DNA of 64,000 nucleotides, from contig NZ_VFSU01000028.1 of the NCBI RefSeq assembly GCF_006385875.1, positions 124,001 through 188,000 of the forward strand, given 5' to 3'. Below are positions 1-7,514 of this stretch, in pieces. The notes beneath the pieces are model-generated. The model did no database searches. It was given only the letters and a program-made list of their open reading frames with translations, and was not told the origin of the DNA. The DNA is from Sandaracinobacter neustonicus. GTDB taxonomy: Bacteria > Pseudomonadota > Alphaproteobacteria > Sphingomonadales > Sphingomonadaceae. Position numbers and translations under genes: made by a program. Position 1 is the first letter of the stretch; each line of letters starts with the position of its first letter.

Positions 1-695
1 GCACCCGGGGCATCGGCGAAGCCGTCTGCACGGGGCTGAAGGCTGCGGGCTTCAGCGTGGCGGCGGTTTATGTGGGATCGGATGAGCGGGCGGCGGACTT
101 CACCGCGCGCACCGGAATCAAGGCGTGGAAGTTCAACGTGGCCGATCATCAGGCCGTGCTGGACGGCGTGGCCGCGATCGAAGCGGAGCTTGGTCCGGTG
201 GATGTCGCGGTGAACAACGCCGGGATCACCCGCGACGGCACGCTGCTGAAGATGAGCTTTGAGGCGTGGAAAGAAGTGATCGACGTGAATCTGGGCGGCT
301 GCTTCAACATCGCCAAGGCGGTGTTCCCGGGCATGCGGCAGCGCGGCTGGGGCCGGATCGTCAACATCGGCAGCATCAACGGGCAGGCCGGGCAATATGG
401 GCAGGTGAACTATGCGGCTGCGAAAAGCGGCATTCACGGCTTCACTAAGGCGCTGGCGCAGGAAGGCGCGAAATTCGGGGTGACGGTGAACGCCATCGCG
501 CCGGGCTATATCGACACCGACATGGTGGCAGCGGTGCCGCCGGATGTGCTGGAAAAGATCGTGGCGAAAATCCCGGTGGGGCGGCTGGGCCATGCCGAGG
601 AAATCGCACGGGCAGTGGTGTTTCTGGCGGGTGAGGATGCCGGGTTTATCACAGGCAGCACGATGAGTGTGAATGGCGGACAGCATATGTACTGA
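1..695 (+). CDS. phaB: Acetoacetyl-CoA reductase (PhaB), 5' end cut by window
   Basis: NADPH-dependent reduction of acetoacetyl-CoA to (R)-3-hydroxybutyryl-CoA for polyhydroxyalkanoate synthesis, in the cytoplasm. The frame is open from base 3, and its first residues TRGIG are the end of the Rossmann glycine motif, so only about the first 15 residues are missing. Further on are NNAGIT, the catalytic Ser in NIGSINGQ, the YAAAK Tyr-x-x-x-Lys pair followed by SGIHGFTKALAQEG, and the C-terminal NGGQHMY. This combination is typical of PhaB rather than of FabG. No other PHA gene follows; phaA or phaC may lie to the left of the window. A terminator sits about 100 bases downstream inside a repeat element. 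Confidence 0.9.
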   Translation, partial: TRGIGEAVCTGLKAAGFSVAAVYVGSDERAADFTARTGIKAWKFNVADHQAVLDGVAAIEAELGPVDVAVNNAGITRDGTLLKMSFEAWKEVIDVNLGGCFNIAKAVFPGMRQRGWGRIVNIGSINGQAGQYGQVNYAAAKSGIHGFTKALAQEGAKFGVTVNAIAPGYIDTDMVAAVPPDVLEKIVAKIPVGRLGHAEEIARAVVFLAGEDAGFITGSTMSVNGGQHMY

Positions 696-696
696 C

Positions 697-885
697 AAAG
701 GCGGCCGGAATTAGCGCGAAGCGCTAACTTCCGGACTCGCCGAAGTCACGGCCGGCGGAATCGGCGATCTCTATCGCCGATATCCGGCCGACGGCGCGGG
801 CTTTGCCCGCGTTTTTCTTTCTTTTCTTCCTTCTTCCCACACCCAACCAAAGCGGACTCGGCAGCTAAGCTGCCGGCCGCTATAC
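697..885 (+). repeat. Composite multi-hairpin repeat, copy 1
   Basis: A block of about 185 bp filling the space between phaB and the next co-oriented gene. In order it holds a long hairpin (TTAGCGC-GAA-GCGCTAA at 711-727, extended outward by CCGGAA/TTCCGG), a GGCGAT..ATCGCC hairpin near 763-777, a terminator-like hairpin with a T-rich tail (796-824), a pyrimidine-rich run, and a final GCGGACTCG-GGCAGC-TAA-GCTGCC-GGCCGC segment ending just before the next start codon. A second copy lies at 55261-55443 on the minus strand and a split third copy at 61755-62112. Stem sequences differ between copies but pairing is kept. Confidence 0.85.
796..824 (+). terminator. Rho-independent terminator after phaB
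   Basis: A perfect 6-bp stem GCGGGC-TTT-GCCCGC (796-810) is followed by GTTTTTCTTTC, the usual GC-rich hairpin plus U-tract. It lies about 100 bases after the phaB stop, inside the composite repeat, so it probably ends the phaB transcript. Confidence 0.75.
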
Positions 886-892
886 CCACCCC

Positions 893-1099
893 ATGCTGAA
901 GAAACGCAGCTTCACAATTCAAGGCCACCGCACCTCAGTCGCGCTGGAACCCGAATTCTGGGCCGCGTTCGACGCCGCCGTCGCGGCCGACAACATCACC
1001 CCAACCGGCTGGATCACCGCGCTGGACGAAGCCCGCAGCACCCCGCTCGCCAGTGCCATCCGGGTGGAATTGCTGCGCCGCGCGGGCAACCGCGCTTAA
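893..1099 (+). CDS. Ribbon-helix-helix domain protein (68 aa)
   Basis: Small protein that looks like the RHH_4 type of ribbon-helix-helix domain: KKRSFTIQGHRTSVALEPEFW forms the N-terminal strand and first helix, and the C-terminal TPLASAIRVELLRR matches the last helix of that family. Members are common, short and conserved in alphaproteobacteria; most have no assigned target. The fold suggests a DNA-binding dimer, but no partner toxin is next to it. The ATG follows 8 bases after repeat copy 1, with no obvious Shine-Dalgarno sequence. The 3' end overlaps the convergent Nudix gene by 4 bases (TTAA shared by both stop codons). Confidence 0.75.
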   Translation: MLKKRSFTIQGHRTSVALEPEFWAAFDAAVAADNITPTGWITALDEARSTPLASAIRVELLRRAGNRA

Positions 1100-1611
1100 A
1101 CCAGCGAAAGCCCGATCAACAGCCGCGTATCAATCGCACACCCTCGCGCCCGCGCGGATTCGATAAACGACGGAATCTGCGAGACCGGCACGATATGCGG
1201 CACGATTCCCTCATTATCGACCCCGCCGCCCGGCCCCGTGCGGGTCAGCCGGGTGGCGCGGTAGAGGTGGAAAATCTCCCCCACCATGCCCGGCGAAGAG
1301 GCGAATTCGCCGAAGGCTTCCCAAGTCTCCGCTTCGAAGCCGGTTTCCTCGAACAGCTCGCGCCGGGCGCTGTCGAACACATCCTCGCCCTCGGTCTCGT
1401 CGCCCACCAATCCGGCGGGCAACTCGATGCAGGGGCAGCCCAGCGGCGCGCGATATTGTTCCACCAGCACCAGTTCGTGCAAATCTGTCAGGGCAACGAT
1501 CACGGCCGCCTGAATGCCGCGCGCGCGCTTCACAAACTCCCACTGCCCGCCATCGCCCCATGGCGCGACATGGGCTTCCAGAAACTTGCCCTTCCAGACG
1601 GCAGTGCTCAC
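1096..1611 (-). CDS. Nudix hydrolase (171 aa)
   Basis: Hydrolase of nucleoside-diphosphate-linked compounds. A perfect Nudix box is visible: G70-x5-E76-x7-R84-E85-L-F-E88-E89-T-G91-F. The sequence before it (VLVEQYRAPLG.. ELPAGLVGDE) resembles the ADP-ribose pyrophosphatase branch, so ADP-ribose or a related sugar nucleotide is a reasonable substrate guess, but the substrate cannot be read from the box. The start is GTG at 1611 and shares one base with the stop of the upstream acyl-CoA dehydrogenase gene (TAGTG), so it is the last gene of a three-gene operon with the kinase and dehydrogenase. Confidence 0.88.
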   Translation of the reverse strand: MSTAVWKGKFLEAHVAPWGDGGQWEFVKRARGIQAAVIVALTDLHELVLVEQYRAPLGCPCIELPAGLVGDETEGEDVFDSARRELFEETGFEAETWEAFGEFASSPGMVGEIFHLYRATRLTRTGPGGGVDNEGIVPHIVPVSQIPSFIESARARGCAIDTRLLIGLSLV

Positions 1612-2849
1612 TATTCGGCGGCTTTCACATAGGGGATGGGCAGCCCGTCGGCCGTGGGCGTGGCTTCGAATTCCGAACCTTGCCGCAGGATCTGCCGGCC
1701 GATGGCATATTTATGCACTTCGGTGGGGCCATCATACAGGCGGAACGGGCGCATGTCGCGATAGATCATTTCCACGACGGTTTCGTCCGTCACGCCGATG
1801 CCGCCCAGCACCTGCACGCAGCGATCCGTCACCTGGAACAGCCGTTCGGAGATTTCGGATTTTGCGATGGAGCTTTCGTGGCGGCCCTTAATGCCCTGAT
1901 CCATCAGCCATGCGGTCTGCCATGTCAGCAGGCGGCTCACTTTCAGGTCGATCTCATTCTGGGCCAGCATGAACGACACGCCCTGATGCTCGCCGATGGG
2001 TTTGCCAAACGCGGTGCGGGTGCGGGCATGCTCGATGGCGATGCTGTGCGCGCGGGCGGCTGCCCCCAGCCAGCGCATGCAGTGCGTCATCCGCGCGGGT
2101 GCCAGCCGCATCTGCGCATAGCGGAACGCCTGCCCCACCTCACCCAGCAGCGCGCTGGCGGGCAGCTTCAGATTGTTGAAGCGCACCACGCCATGCCCTT
2201 CGACATAGTTGCGGTCCATCGAGTTCATCACCCGCTCGATCTCGATTCCCGGCGTGTCGCCATCGCACAGGAACAGGGTGGGGCCATCCGGCCCATGCGA
2301 ATTGGGGAGAACACGGGCCATGATGATCCATGTTTTCGCGCCGTTGGCCCCGGTGATCAGCCATTTCAGCCCGTTGATGGTGAAGTGGCTGCCATCGAAC
2401 AGGGCCTCTGTTTTCAGCTGCGCCGGATCAGAACCGGCACCCTCCGGCTCCGTCATTGCGAAGACGGAGCGCTGGTGCCCCTGCACCACCGGCTTCAGCC
2501 AGCGTTCGGCCTGATCGGGGCGGCAGATTTTCGAAAGGATATACATATTCCCCTCGTCCGGCGCGGCGCAGTTCATCGCCACCGGGCCAAGGGTGGACCA
2601 GCCCGAGGCTTCCAGCACCACGGCGATTTCGATGTGGGAAAGCCCCTTGCCGCCGAAAGTGGTGGGGCATTGCAGAGAGAGCAGATCGGCCGCGCGGGCC
2701 TTTTCCACCATCTCCTGCCGCAGCTCGTCCGTTGGGCCGTGCTGAGTCAGGCGCGGGTCGCGTTCATAAGGGACGATCTCGTCAATCACGAACTTCCGGG
2801 TGCGCGCGGCGAGTGCCGCAAGTTCGGGGGAAATGGAAAAGTCGATCAT
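1611..2849 (-). CDS. Acyl-CoA dehydrogenase, ACAD10/11 (LvaC-like) type
   Basis: FAD-dependent acyl-CoA dehydrogenase fold protein of 412 aa. Family features are FAMTEPEGAGSDP (FAD/substrate loop), the RTAFGKPIGEHQ and QVLGGIGVTDET segments, and RLYDGPTEVHK near residues 371-379. The catalytic position here is Asp (D373, YDGPTEVH) rather than the Glu of straight-chain acyl-CoA dehydrogenases, as in the ACAD10/ACAD11 group. The gene overlaps the upstream kinase-like gene by 4 bases (ATGA). In Pseudomonas levulinate catabolism the LvaA kinase phosphorylates 4-hydroxyvaleryl-CoA and the LvaC dehydrogenase then eliminates phosphate; vertebrate ACAD10/11 carry both domains in one chain. A matching role on 4-hydroxyacyl-CoA is inferred. 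Confidence 0.85.
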   Translation of the reverse strand: MIDFSISPELAALAARTRKFVIDEIVPYERDPRLTQHGPTDELRQEMVEKARAADLLSLQCPTTFGGKGLSHIEIAVVLEASGWSTLGPVAMNCAAPDEGNMYILSKICRPDQAERWLKPVVQGHQRSVFAMTEPEGAGSDPAQLKTEALFDGSHFTINGLKWLITGANGAKTWIIMARVLPNSHGPDGPTLFLCDGDTPGIEIERVMNSMDRNYVEGHGVVRFNNLKLPASALLGEVGQAFRYAQMRLAPARMTHCMRWLGAAARAHSIAIEHARTRTAFGKPIGEHQGVSFMLAQNEIDLKVSRLLTWQTAWLMDQGIKGRHESSIAKSEISERLFQVTDRCVQVLGGIGVTDETVVEMIYRDMRPFRLYDGPTEVHKYAIGRQILRQGSEFEATPTADGLPIPYVKAAE

Positions 2850-3880
2850 GGCCGGTCCTCAAACTGGTCGAGCGCCTGGGCGAGGATCGCCCCGGCAAGG
2901 GATGCGAAGCCCGCATAGCGGCTCCCGGCCAGCCCTCCCTGCTGCCACAAGCGATAGAGTTGCATCCATGCCGTCGCCAGCCGCAGCCGCGCGAGGCCGA
3001 GATGCCAGCCCAGATGCGGCGGGATATCTCCGGCCGCGCGGGCATAGGCCTGAACGGCGGCCTTGCGCCCCGGCCAGCCGGGCGACAGCGAGGGGATGGC
3101 GTTCAGCGCATGGGTTTCCGCCGGGTCCCGCGGCTCGATCCAGTAAGACAGCAGAACCGCCAGATCGAAGGCGGGCGGGCCCAGCGTGCCCATGTCCCAA
3201 TCGATCAGGGCCGTGGGTGTACGGGATTCAGGATCGACCAGCAGATTGTCGAACTTCGCATCCATGTGCAGCAGCCGCGCGGGCGGATCAGGCGGCAGCA
3301 GCGCTCCCAGCCGTGCCAGCAACGGCGCAAGCGCGGGCGGGGCCTCCGCTGCGAAGGCGGCTTCGGCGCGCTTCGTCCAGCCCTTCAGCTGCCGTTCTGC
3401 AAAGCCCGTGGTCTTGCCGAGATTGGAAAGGCCCGCCGCCTCCGGCTCCAGCGCGTGCAGTCGGGCCAACGTGCCGGTGATCGCCTCGATCAGCCAGCCG
3501 CTGTCTGTCGCAGTCAGGCCCGGCGGCAGCTCTCCGCCGATGGCGAGCCCGGGGCGATATTCCAGCAGCTGGAACGGCACGCCGATCACGGCGGGATCGT
3601 CGCAAAAGGCAAGGTTGCGCGGGGCCAGCGGAAACAGCGGGTTGAGCGCCGTCAGCACGCGGGCCTCGCGCGCCATGTCTGATGCGCCATGTGCCAGCGG
3701 CCCGGCCGGGGGGCGGCGGAACACCGCCGCTTTGCCGTTCGCGCGCACCAGATAGTTCAGGTTCGCCAGCCCGCCCGCGAACTGGCGCGGCGCTTCGGCG
3801 GCATCCAGTTCGATGCCGCGGGGCCGCAGCCAATCGGCGATGGCGGCCCAATCCTGCGCGGCGGCGGCTTCACGAAACAT
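2846..3880 (-). CDS. APH-family phosphotransferase (LvaA / ACAD11 kinase-like)
   Basis: Protein of 344 aa with the aminoglycoside-phosphotransferase (APH) kinase fold. The catalytic loop is H205-M-D207-AKFD-N212 (HxDxxxxN) and the metal-binding motif is IDWDMGTLG (D227/D229). The N-terminal QFAGGLANLNYLV and PPAGPLAHGASDMAREARVL match the nucleotide-binding part of the ACAD10/11-associated kinases and of LvaA. It is the first gene of the minus-strand operon and overlaps the dehydrogenase by 4 bases. The likely substrate is a hydroxyacyl-CoA rather than an antibiotic; this follows from the pairing, not from any residue seen. Confidence 0.83.
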   Translation of the reverse strand: MFREAAAAQDWAAIADWLRPRGIELDAAEAPRQFAGGLANLNYLVRANGKAAVFRRPPAGPLAHGASDMAREARVLTALNPLFPLAPRNLAFCDDPAVIGVPFQLLEYRPGLAIGGELPPGLTATDSGWLIEAITGTLARLHALEPEAAGLSNLGKTTGFAERQLKGWTKRAEAAFAAEAPPALAPLLARLGALLPPDPPARLLHMDAKFDNLLVDPESRTPTALIDWDMGTLGPPAFDLAVLLSYWIEPRDPAETHALNAIPSLSPGWPGRKAAVQAYARAAGDIPPHLGWHLGLARLRLATAWMQLYRLWQQGGLAGSRYAGFASLAGAILAQALDQFEDRP

Positions 3881-3892
3881 GTGCGCGGCTTG

Positions 3893-4339
3893 TCAGGCCT
3901 TGGGCTTGCTGTCGGCGGGCTTCGCCTCATCCGGCTTGGCAGCTTCATGATGCTTGCTCGGCTCGTCCGGCTTGGGCTTTACCTCCGGCGCGGGCTTCGG
4001 TGGCGCGACATGCACGGGCGGGGCAGGCTTGGCCGTCGCGGCCATCGGCAACGGTCGCGCCGAACGCACCATGCCGGAAAAGGCGCGTGGCAGGTTCAGC
4101 TTGGGATTGGATTCGTGAATGGTGCGGCAATCCCCGCCGAAGAAGGGGCGGGGGCAGATCTGCCATGCCTGCCCTTCCAGCACCCGCACGGAGCGGGGCG
4201 AGAAGTTCATATTCGCGCTTTCCGCTTCCAGCGAATAGCGCGCGCCCTGAAAGTTGCGCTGGCTGAACATGGCGATTTCCGCGGCTGCCGGGGCGGCCGC
4301 GACACAGGAAAGGGCAAGGGCTGGCAGCAGCAGTTTCAT
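3893..4339 (-). CDS. Secreted beta/gamma-crystallin-like protein (148 aa)
   Basis: A signal peptide (MKLLLPALALSCVAAAPAAA) is followed by a beta/gamma-crystallin-like pair of motifs, IAMFSQRNFQGARYSL and QICPRPFFGGDCRTI, then a Pro/Lys/Ala-rich tail of about 50 residues (KPAPPVHVAPPKPAPEVKP..) that looks unstructured. The start at 4339 is preferred over an in-frame ATG 33 bases upstream because it begins the signal peptide exactly and sits 4 bases after the stop of the upstream gene. It is co-transcribed with a paralogous gene. Periplasmic or surface location is inferred; some family members bind calcium, but no clear Ca-binding (N/D)(N/D)xx(S/T)S motif was found here. Confidence 0.72.
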   Translation of the reverse strand: MKLLLPALALSCVAAAPAAAEIAMFSQRNFQGARYSLEAESANMNFSPRSVRVLEGQAWQICPRPFFGGDCRTIHESNPKLNLPRAFSGMVRSARPLPMAATAKPAPPVHVAPPKPAPEVKPKPDEPSKHHEAAKPDEAKPADSKPKA

Positions 4340-4343
4340 CGGT

Positions 4344-4919
4344 TCAGAATCCCGTTCGAACGCAAAGGACATCGGCCAGATAGACGCGGCGGTTTTCCGT
4401 TTCCATCAATTGATAGGCAGCCCCGCGCCAGCCCGCATCCACGCAGAAGCGATCCGCCGTCTGCGCCGCGCACGTCGCCGTGGCCGAGCCGTTGCGGCAG
4501 GCCAGCACCCGGGAATTGCCCTGCCGGGGGGCGGGGAAATATTCAGAGGCCATGCCCTTCAGGCGCTGGCCGGTGATGGGGCCGCCGCCGGGTCCGCCGG
4601 GGCCTCCCGGCCCGCCACCCCAACTGCCGGTGGGCCGCATCGATTGCAGCCGCCCGGGCCAGCCGAAGGCGCGGCGCAGATCGGCGTTGGAGCGCGTCAC
4701 CGTCAGGCAGCGACCGCGGAAGTTGGGTTCGGGGCAAAGCTCCCACTCTCCGCTGGCGATGCGGATGGAGTTGACCTGGAAGTTCAGCCGCATGTCGGCG
4801 TTGGCGCGGTCTACCGCGACCGCCGGGCCGCTGAAGTTCGTATCGCGGTAAATGGTGGCGGATTGCGCCAGAACCGGGGCCGAAACTGCAAGGCCAACAG
4901 CCACAAGAATCGCCTTCAT
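4344..4919 (-). CDS. Secreted beta/gamma-crystallin-like protein (191 aa)
   Basis: Paralogue and upstream operon partner of the previous gene. It has a signal peptide (MKAILVAVGLAVSAPVLA), Greek-key-like motifs ATIYRDTNFSGPAVAV and ELCPEPNFRGRCLTV, a Gly/Pro linker (GGGPGGPGGPGGGP), then a second region of about 80 residues with five cysteines (LACRNGSATATCA, RFCVDAGW, DVLCVRTGF) that may form disulfides in the periplasm. The start at 4919 is supported by a strong GGGAGGA ribosome-binding site 6 bases upstream; an ATG 15 bases further out overlaps that site and is unlikely to be used. It diverges from the alkylsulfatase gene. Confidence 0.75.
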   Translation of the reverse strand: MKAILVAVGLAVSAPVLAQSATIYRDTNFSGPAVAVDRANADMRLNFQVNSIRIASGEWELCPEPNFRGRCLTVTRSNADLRRAFGWPGRLQSMRPTGSWGGGPGGPGGPGGGPITGQRLKGMASEYFPAPRQGNSRVLACRNGSATATCAAQTADRFCVDAGWRGAAYQLMETENRRVYLADVLCVRTGF

Positions 4920-5086
4920 CGCGTTTCCTCCCATCAGAGCCGGTTTGAACTGCTAGCCGGGCAGGCGAGCGCTTGCCAGTGCCCAGTTTCGGACGAACCG
5001 CCTGCTCATCATCGAATATATCAGGCATAGCCGGAAACCGGCATGATTTAAGACAAAAAATGGGGCGTTGCGGAGGAGAAGCAGGC

Positions 5087-7006
5087 ATGAAGCGGGGATG
5101 GATGGGGCTGATGGTGGCGGCGTCGCTGCTGCACGGCGGGCCGGGCGCGGCGCAGGCGGTTTCCGCCTCCACGCGTGCGGCGAACGCGGCCATGGCGGCC
5201 TCGCTTCCGGCGGATGACGGGCAGGATGCCGACTTCGCCGCGCGCGGATTTCTGGGCACATGGCCATCGCCCACCATCCCCCGGGATGATGGTAAGGGCA
5301 TCGCATGGGATTTCGCCGCGCTGGACCGGCTGAAAGGCCCCGCTCCCGCCAGCGTGAACCCCTCTTTGTGGCGGCATTCCCTGCTGCTGGCGAAGCATGG
5401 CCTGTTCCGCGTGTCAGACAGGGTGTGGCAGGTGCGCGGCTTCGATCTTTCGGTGATGACGATCATTCGCGGCGACACCGGCTATATCCTCGTCGATCCG
5501 CTGCTCTCCGCCGAAACCGCGCGCGCCGCGCTGCAACTGGTGCGGCAGAAGCTGGGCGACCGGCCGGTGACGGGGCTGATCTATACCCACAGCCATTCCG
5601 ACCATTTCGGCGGCGCGGCAGGCGTGATCACCGAGGCAGAGGCGAAAGCCATCCCGATCCTCGCGCCGGAGGGGTTCCTTGAACATGCGGTCGCCGAAAA
5701 TGTGATCGCCGGAAACGCCATGGGCCGCCGCGCCGTCTTCCAGTTCGGCGCGACCTTGCCGTTCGCGCCAGACGGCCGGGTGACGGCGGGCATCGGCCCG
5801 GCTGCTTCCGGTGGCAGCATCGGCCTGATCCCGCCCAACGAGTCCGTGAAAGCCACCGGAGACACCCGCCGCATCGACGGTGTGCAGTTTGAATTCCAGC
5901 TGACGCCCGATACAGAGGCCCCGGCGGAGATGAACTTCTATCTGCCGCAGTTCCGCATCCTGCACCTCGCGGAAAACGCCAACCCCACCATGCACAATAT
6001 CCTCACCCCGCGAGGCGCGCTGGTGCGCGATTCCAAGGCCTGGGCGGATCAGCTGACCGTGGCGTTGAGGCTGTGGGGCGGCAAAAGCGACATCCTCGTC
6101 ACCAGCCATGGCTGGCCGCGTTTCGGCCAGCCCGTCGTCGCCGATTTCATCGCCAGCCACCGCGATGCCTACAAATATCTGCACGACCAGTCCGTCCGGC
6201 TGATGAACATGGGGCTGACGAAGGACGAGATCGCGGAGGCCATCGATCTGCCGCCCGCCCTGAAGGCGCGCTGGTTCAACCGGGGCTATTATGGCACGAT
6301 GAACCACAATTCGAAGGCGGTCTATCAGCGCTATCTCGGCTGGTATTCCGGCAACCCCGCCGATCTGAACCCCTACCCGCCCGAAGCGTTGGGCAAGCAT
6401 TATGTCGAGGCGCTGGGTGGGCCGGACCGCGTGATCGCGCTCGCCAAAGTTGCCGTGGCCCAAGGCGATTACCGCTGGGCCGCGACGCTGCTGGATCACC
6501 TCGTCTTTTCCGGCGCGTCCACGCCCGAAGCCAAGGCGCTGCTGGCAGACAGTTACCGCCAGATGGCCTACGCCGCCGAAGGCTCACTGTGGCGCAACAT
6601 GTATCTGACAGCCGCGACCGAACTGGAAAACGGCCCCCGCGCCGTTTCCACCGGGGCAACCGGAATCGCCCGGCTGATCCCCACCACCATGCTGCTGGAC
6701 CTGATGGCCGTGCGGCTGGTGCCCGAACGCGCGCCAGCCACCCCCTTCACCGTGGCGCTGGTGTTGCCGGACGTGGCCGAACGCCACTTCATCACCATCC
6801 GCAACGGCGTGATGATCCACGAATCCGACGTGGCAGATACCGCCGACGTGACCGTCACCATGCCCCGAGCCACCTTCCTGCGCGCCATCGCCGGGGCAGG
6901 AGCCAGCGGCCCACCCCCGCAGATCGAAGGCCGGGCAGACCTGCTGCCGGTGTTTCTGGGGCTGTTCGAAGCACCACCCACGGATTTCCCGATCGTGACG
7001 CCTTGA
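5087..7006 (+). CDS. Linear alkylsulfatase, metallo-beta-lactamase fold
   Basis: SdsA1/YjcS-type alkylsulfatase of 639 aa, hydrolysing primary alkyl sulfates such as SDS to alcohol plus sulfate. It has a signal peptide (MKRGWMGLMVAASLLHGGPGAAQA), hence probably a periplasmic or secreted location. The zinc motif is H168-S-H170-S-D172-H173, with LTPDTEAPAEMNFYLP and ILHLAENANPTMHNIL as further family blocks. The helical dimerisation domain (about residues 370-500) and the C-terminal SCP2-like lipid-binding domain (about 510-638) are both present, so it is full length. The start is chosen from a GGAGGAGA site and the signal peptide. Freed sulfate would suit the sulfur-related genes a few kb downstream. 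Confidence 0.9.
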   Translation: MKRGWMGLMVAASLLHGGPGAAQAVSASTRAANAAMAASLPADDGQDADFAARGFLGTWPSPTIPRDDGKGIAWDFAALDRLKGPAPASVNPSLWRHSLLLAKHGLFRVSDRVWQVRGFDLSVMTIIRGDTGYILVDPLLSAETARAALQLVRQKLGDRPVTGLIYTHSHSDHFGGAAGVITEAEAKAIPILAPEGFLEHAVAENVIAGNAMGRRAVFQFGATLPFAPDGRVTAGIGPAASGGSIGLIPPNESVKATGDTRRIDGVQFEFQLTPDTEAPAEMNFYLPQFRILHLAENANPTMHNILTPRGALVRDSKAWADQLTVALRLWGGKSDILVTSHGWPRFGQPVVADFIASHRDAYKYLHDQSVRLMNMGLTKDEIAEAIDLPPALKARWFNRGYYGTMNHNSKAVYQRYLGWYSGNPADLNPYPPEALGKHYVEALGGPDRVIALAKVAVAQGDYRWAATLLDHLVFSGASTPEAKALLADSYRQMAYAAEGSLWRNMYLTAATELENGPRAVSTGATGIARLIPTTMLLDLMAVRLVPERAPATPFTVALVLPDVAERHFITIRNGVMIHESDVADTADVTVTMPRATFLRAIAGAGASGPPPQIEGRADLLPVFLGLFEAPPTDFPIVTP

Positions 7007-7514
7007 GGGGTGGGCTGCGGGTTTTTTGCCTCCGGCGGGCAGGGAAATGATTTCCCTGCACCCTCAAAATTGGCGTTGCGCCCGAATTCCAGCATCGTCT
7101 GAGTAATCAGCTTTGATTGCCTGCGGCGCACCGGAGGCTCTCTCTCCCCGCTGGGGAGAGAGGTGGAGAGAGGGGAGCAACGCCGGGCCTGACCAACAAA
7201 CCCTCCCCACCCGCTCAGCCTGAGCTTGTCGAAGGCCCCTGAGAAAACCGCCACCCTCTCCACCAACCCCCCAACGTCACCCCGGATCAAGCCCGGGGTG
7301 ACGTTGGGGGGAGGATGGTGGAGCACGCCCAAAAGCGCCGCAGGCAATCAATCCCAGCCTCGCACCAAGCGGATGGCCCCCACCCCAACCCCTCCCCTAA
7401 AGGAGGAGGGGCTACATAAAAGTCCGGGGGTGCAGGGGCGTCACGCCCCTGCCGGGTCTCGGGCAGAGCCCGAGCCGCCGGAGGCCTCCAGCGCCTCCAC
7501 CAGCACCCACACCC
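7007..7514. repeat. Mosaic intergenic repeat, copy A
   Basis: 508 bases without a gene, between convergent alkylsulfatase and coaA. Modules in order: CCTCCGGCGGGCAGGGAAAT with an inverted GGGAAATGATTTCCC (7042-7056); TTGATTGCCTGCGGCGC (7113-7129), whose exact inverse GCGCCGCAGGCAATCAA is at 7335-7351; between them a CTCTCCCC-rich hairpin, one sphingomonad REP unit (7211-7235) and a long hairpin (7267-7311); then CCCCACCCCAACCCCTCCCC-TAAA-GGAGGAGGGGC (about 7379-7412) and GCAGGGGCGTCACGCCCCTGC (7432-7452). The same modules recur at 13.6, 30.4 (inverted) and 51.2 kb. Confidence 0.8.
7267..7311. repeat. Perfect 19-bp inverted repeat (hairpin)
   Basis: Arms 7267-7285 and 7293-7311 are exact reverse complements, beginning CCCCCCAACGTCACCCCGG, with a 7-base loop. 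There is no adjacent T-run on either strand, so it reads as a REP/BIME-like palindrome rather than an intrinsic terminator, although it lies between convergent genes. Confidence 0.8.

Noticed and set aside
893-1099. Antitoxin of a toxin-antitoxin pair
   Set aside because: The ribbon-helix-helix fold fits, but both neighbours (phaB and Nudix) are unrelated enzymes and no toxin-like gene is adjacent.
7141-7420. CRISPR-like array in the repeat-rich intergenic regions
   Set aside because: The repeats are different hairpins and inverted pairs, not regularly spaced direct repeats with unique spacers, and no cas gene is present.
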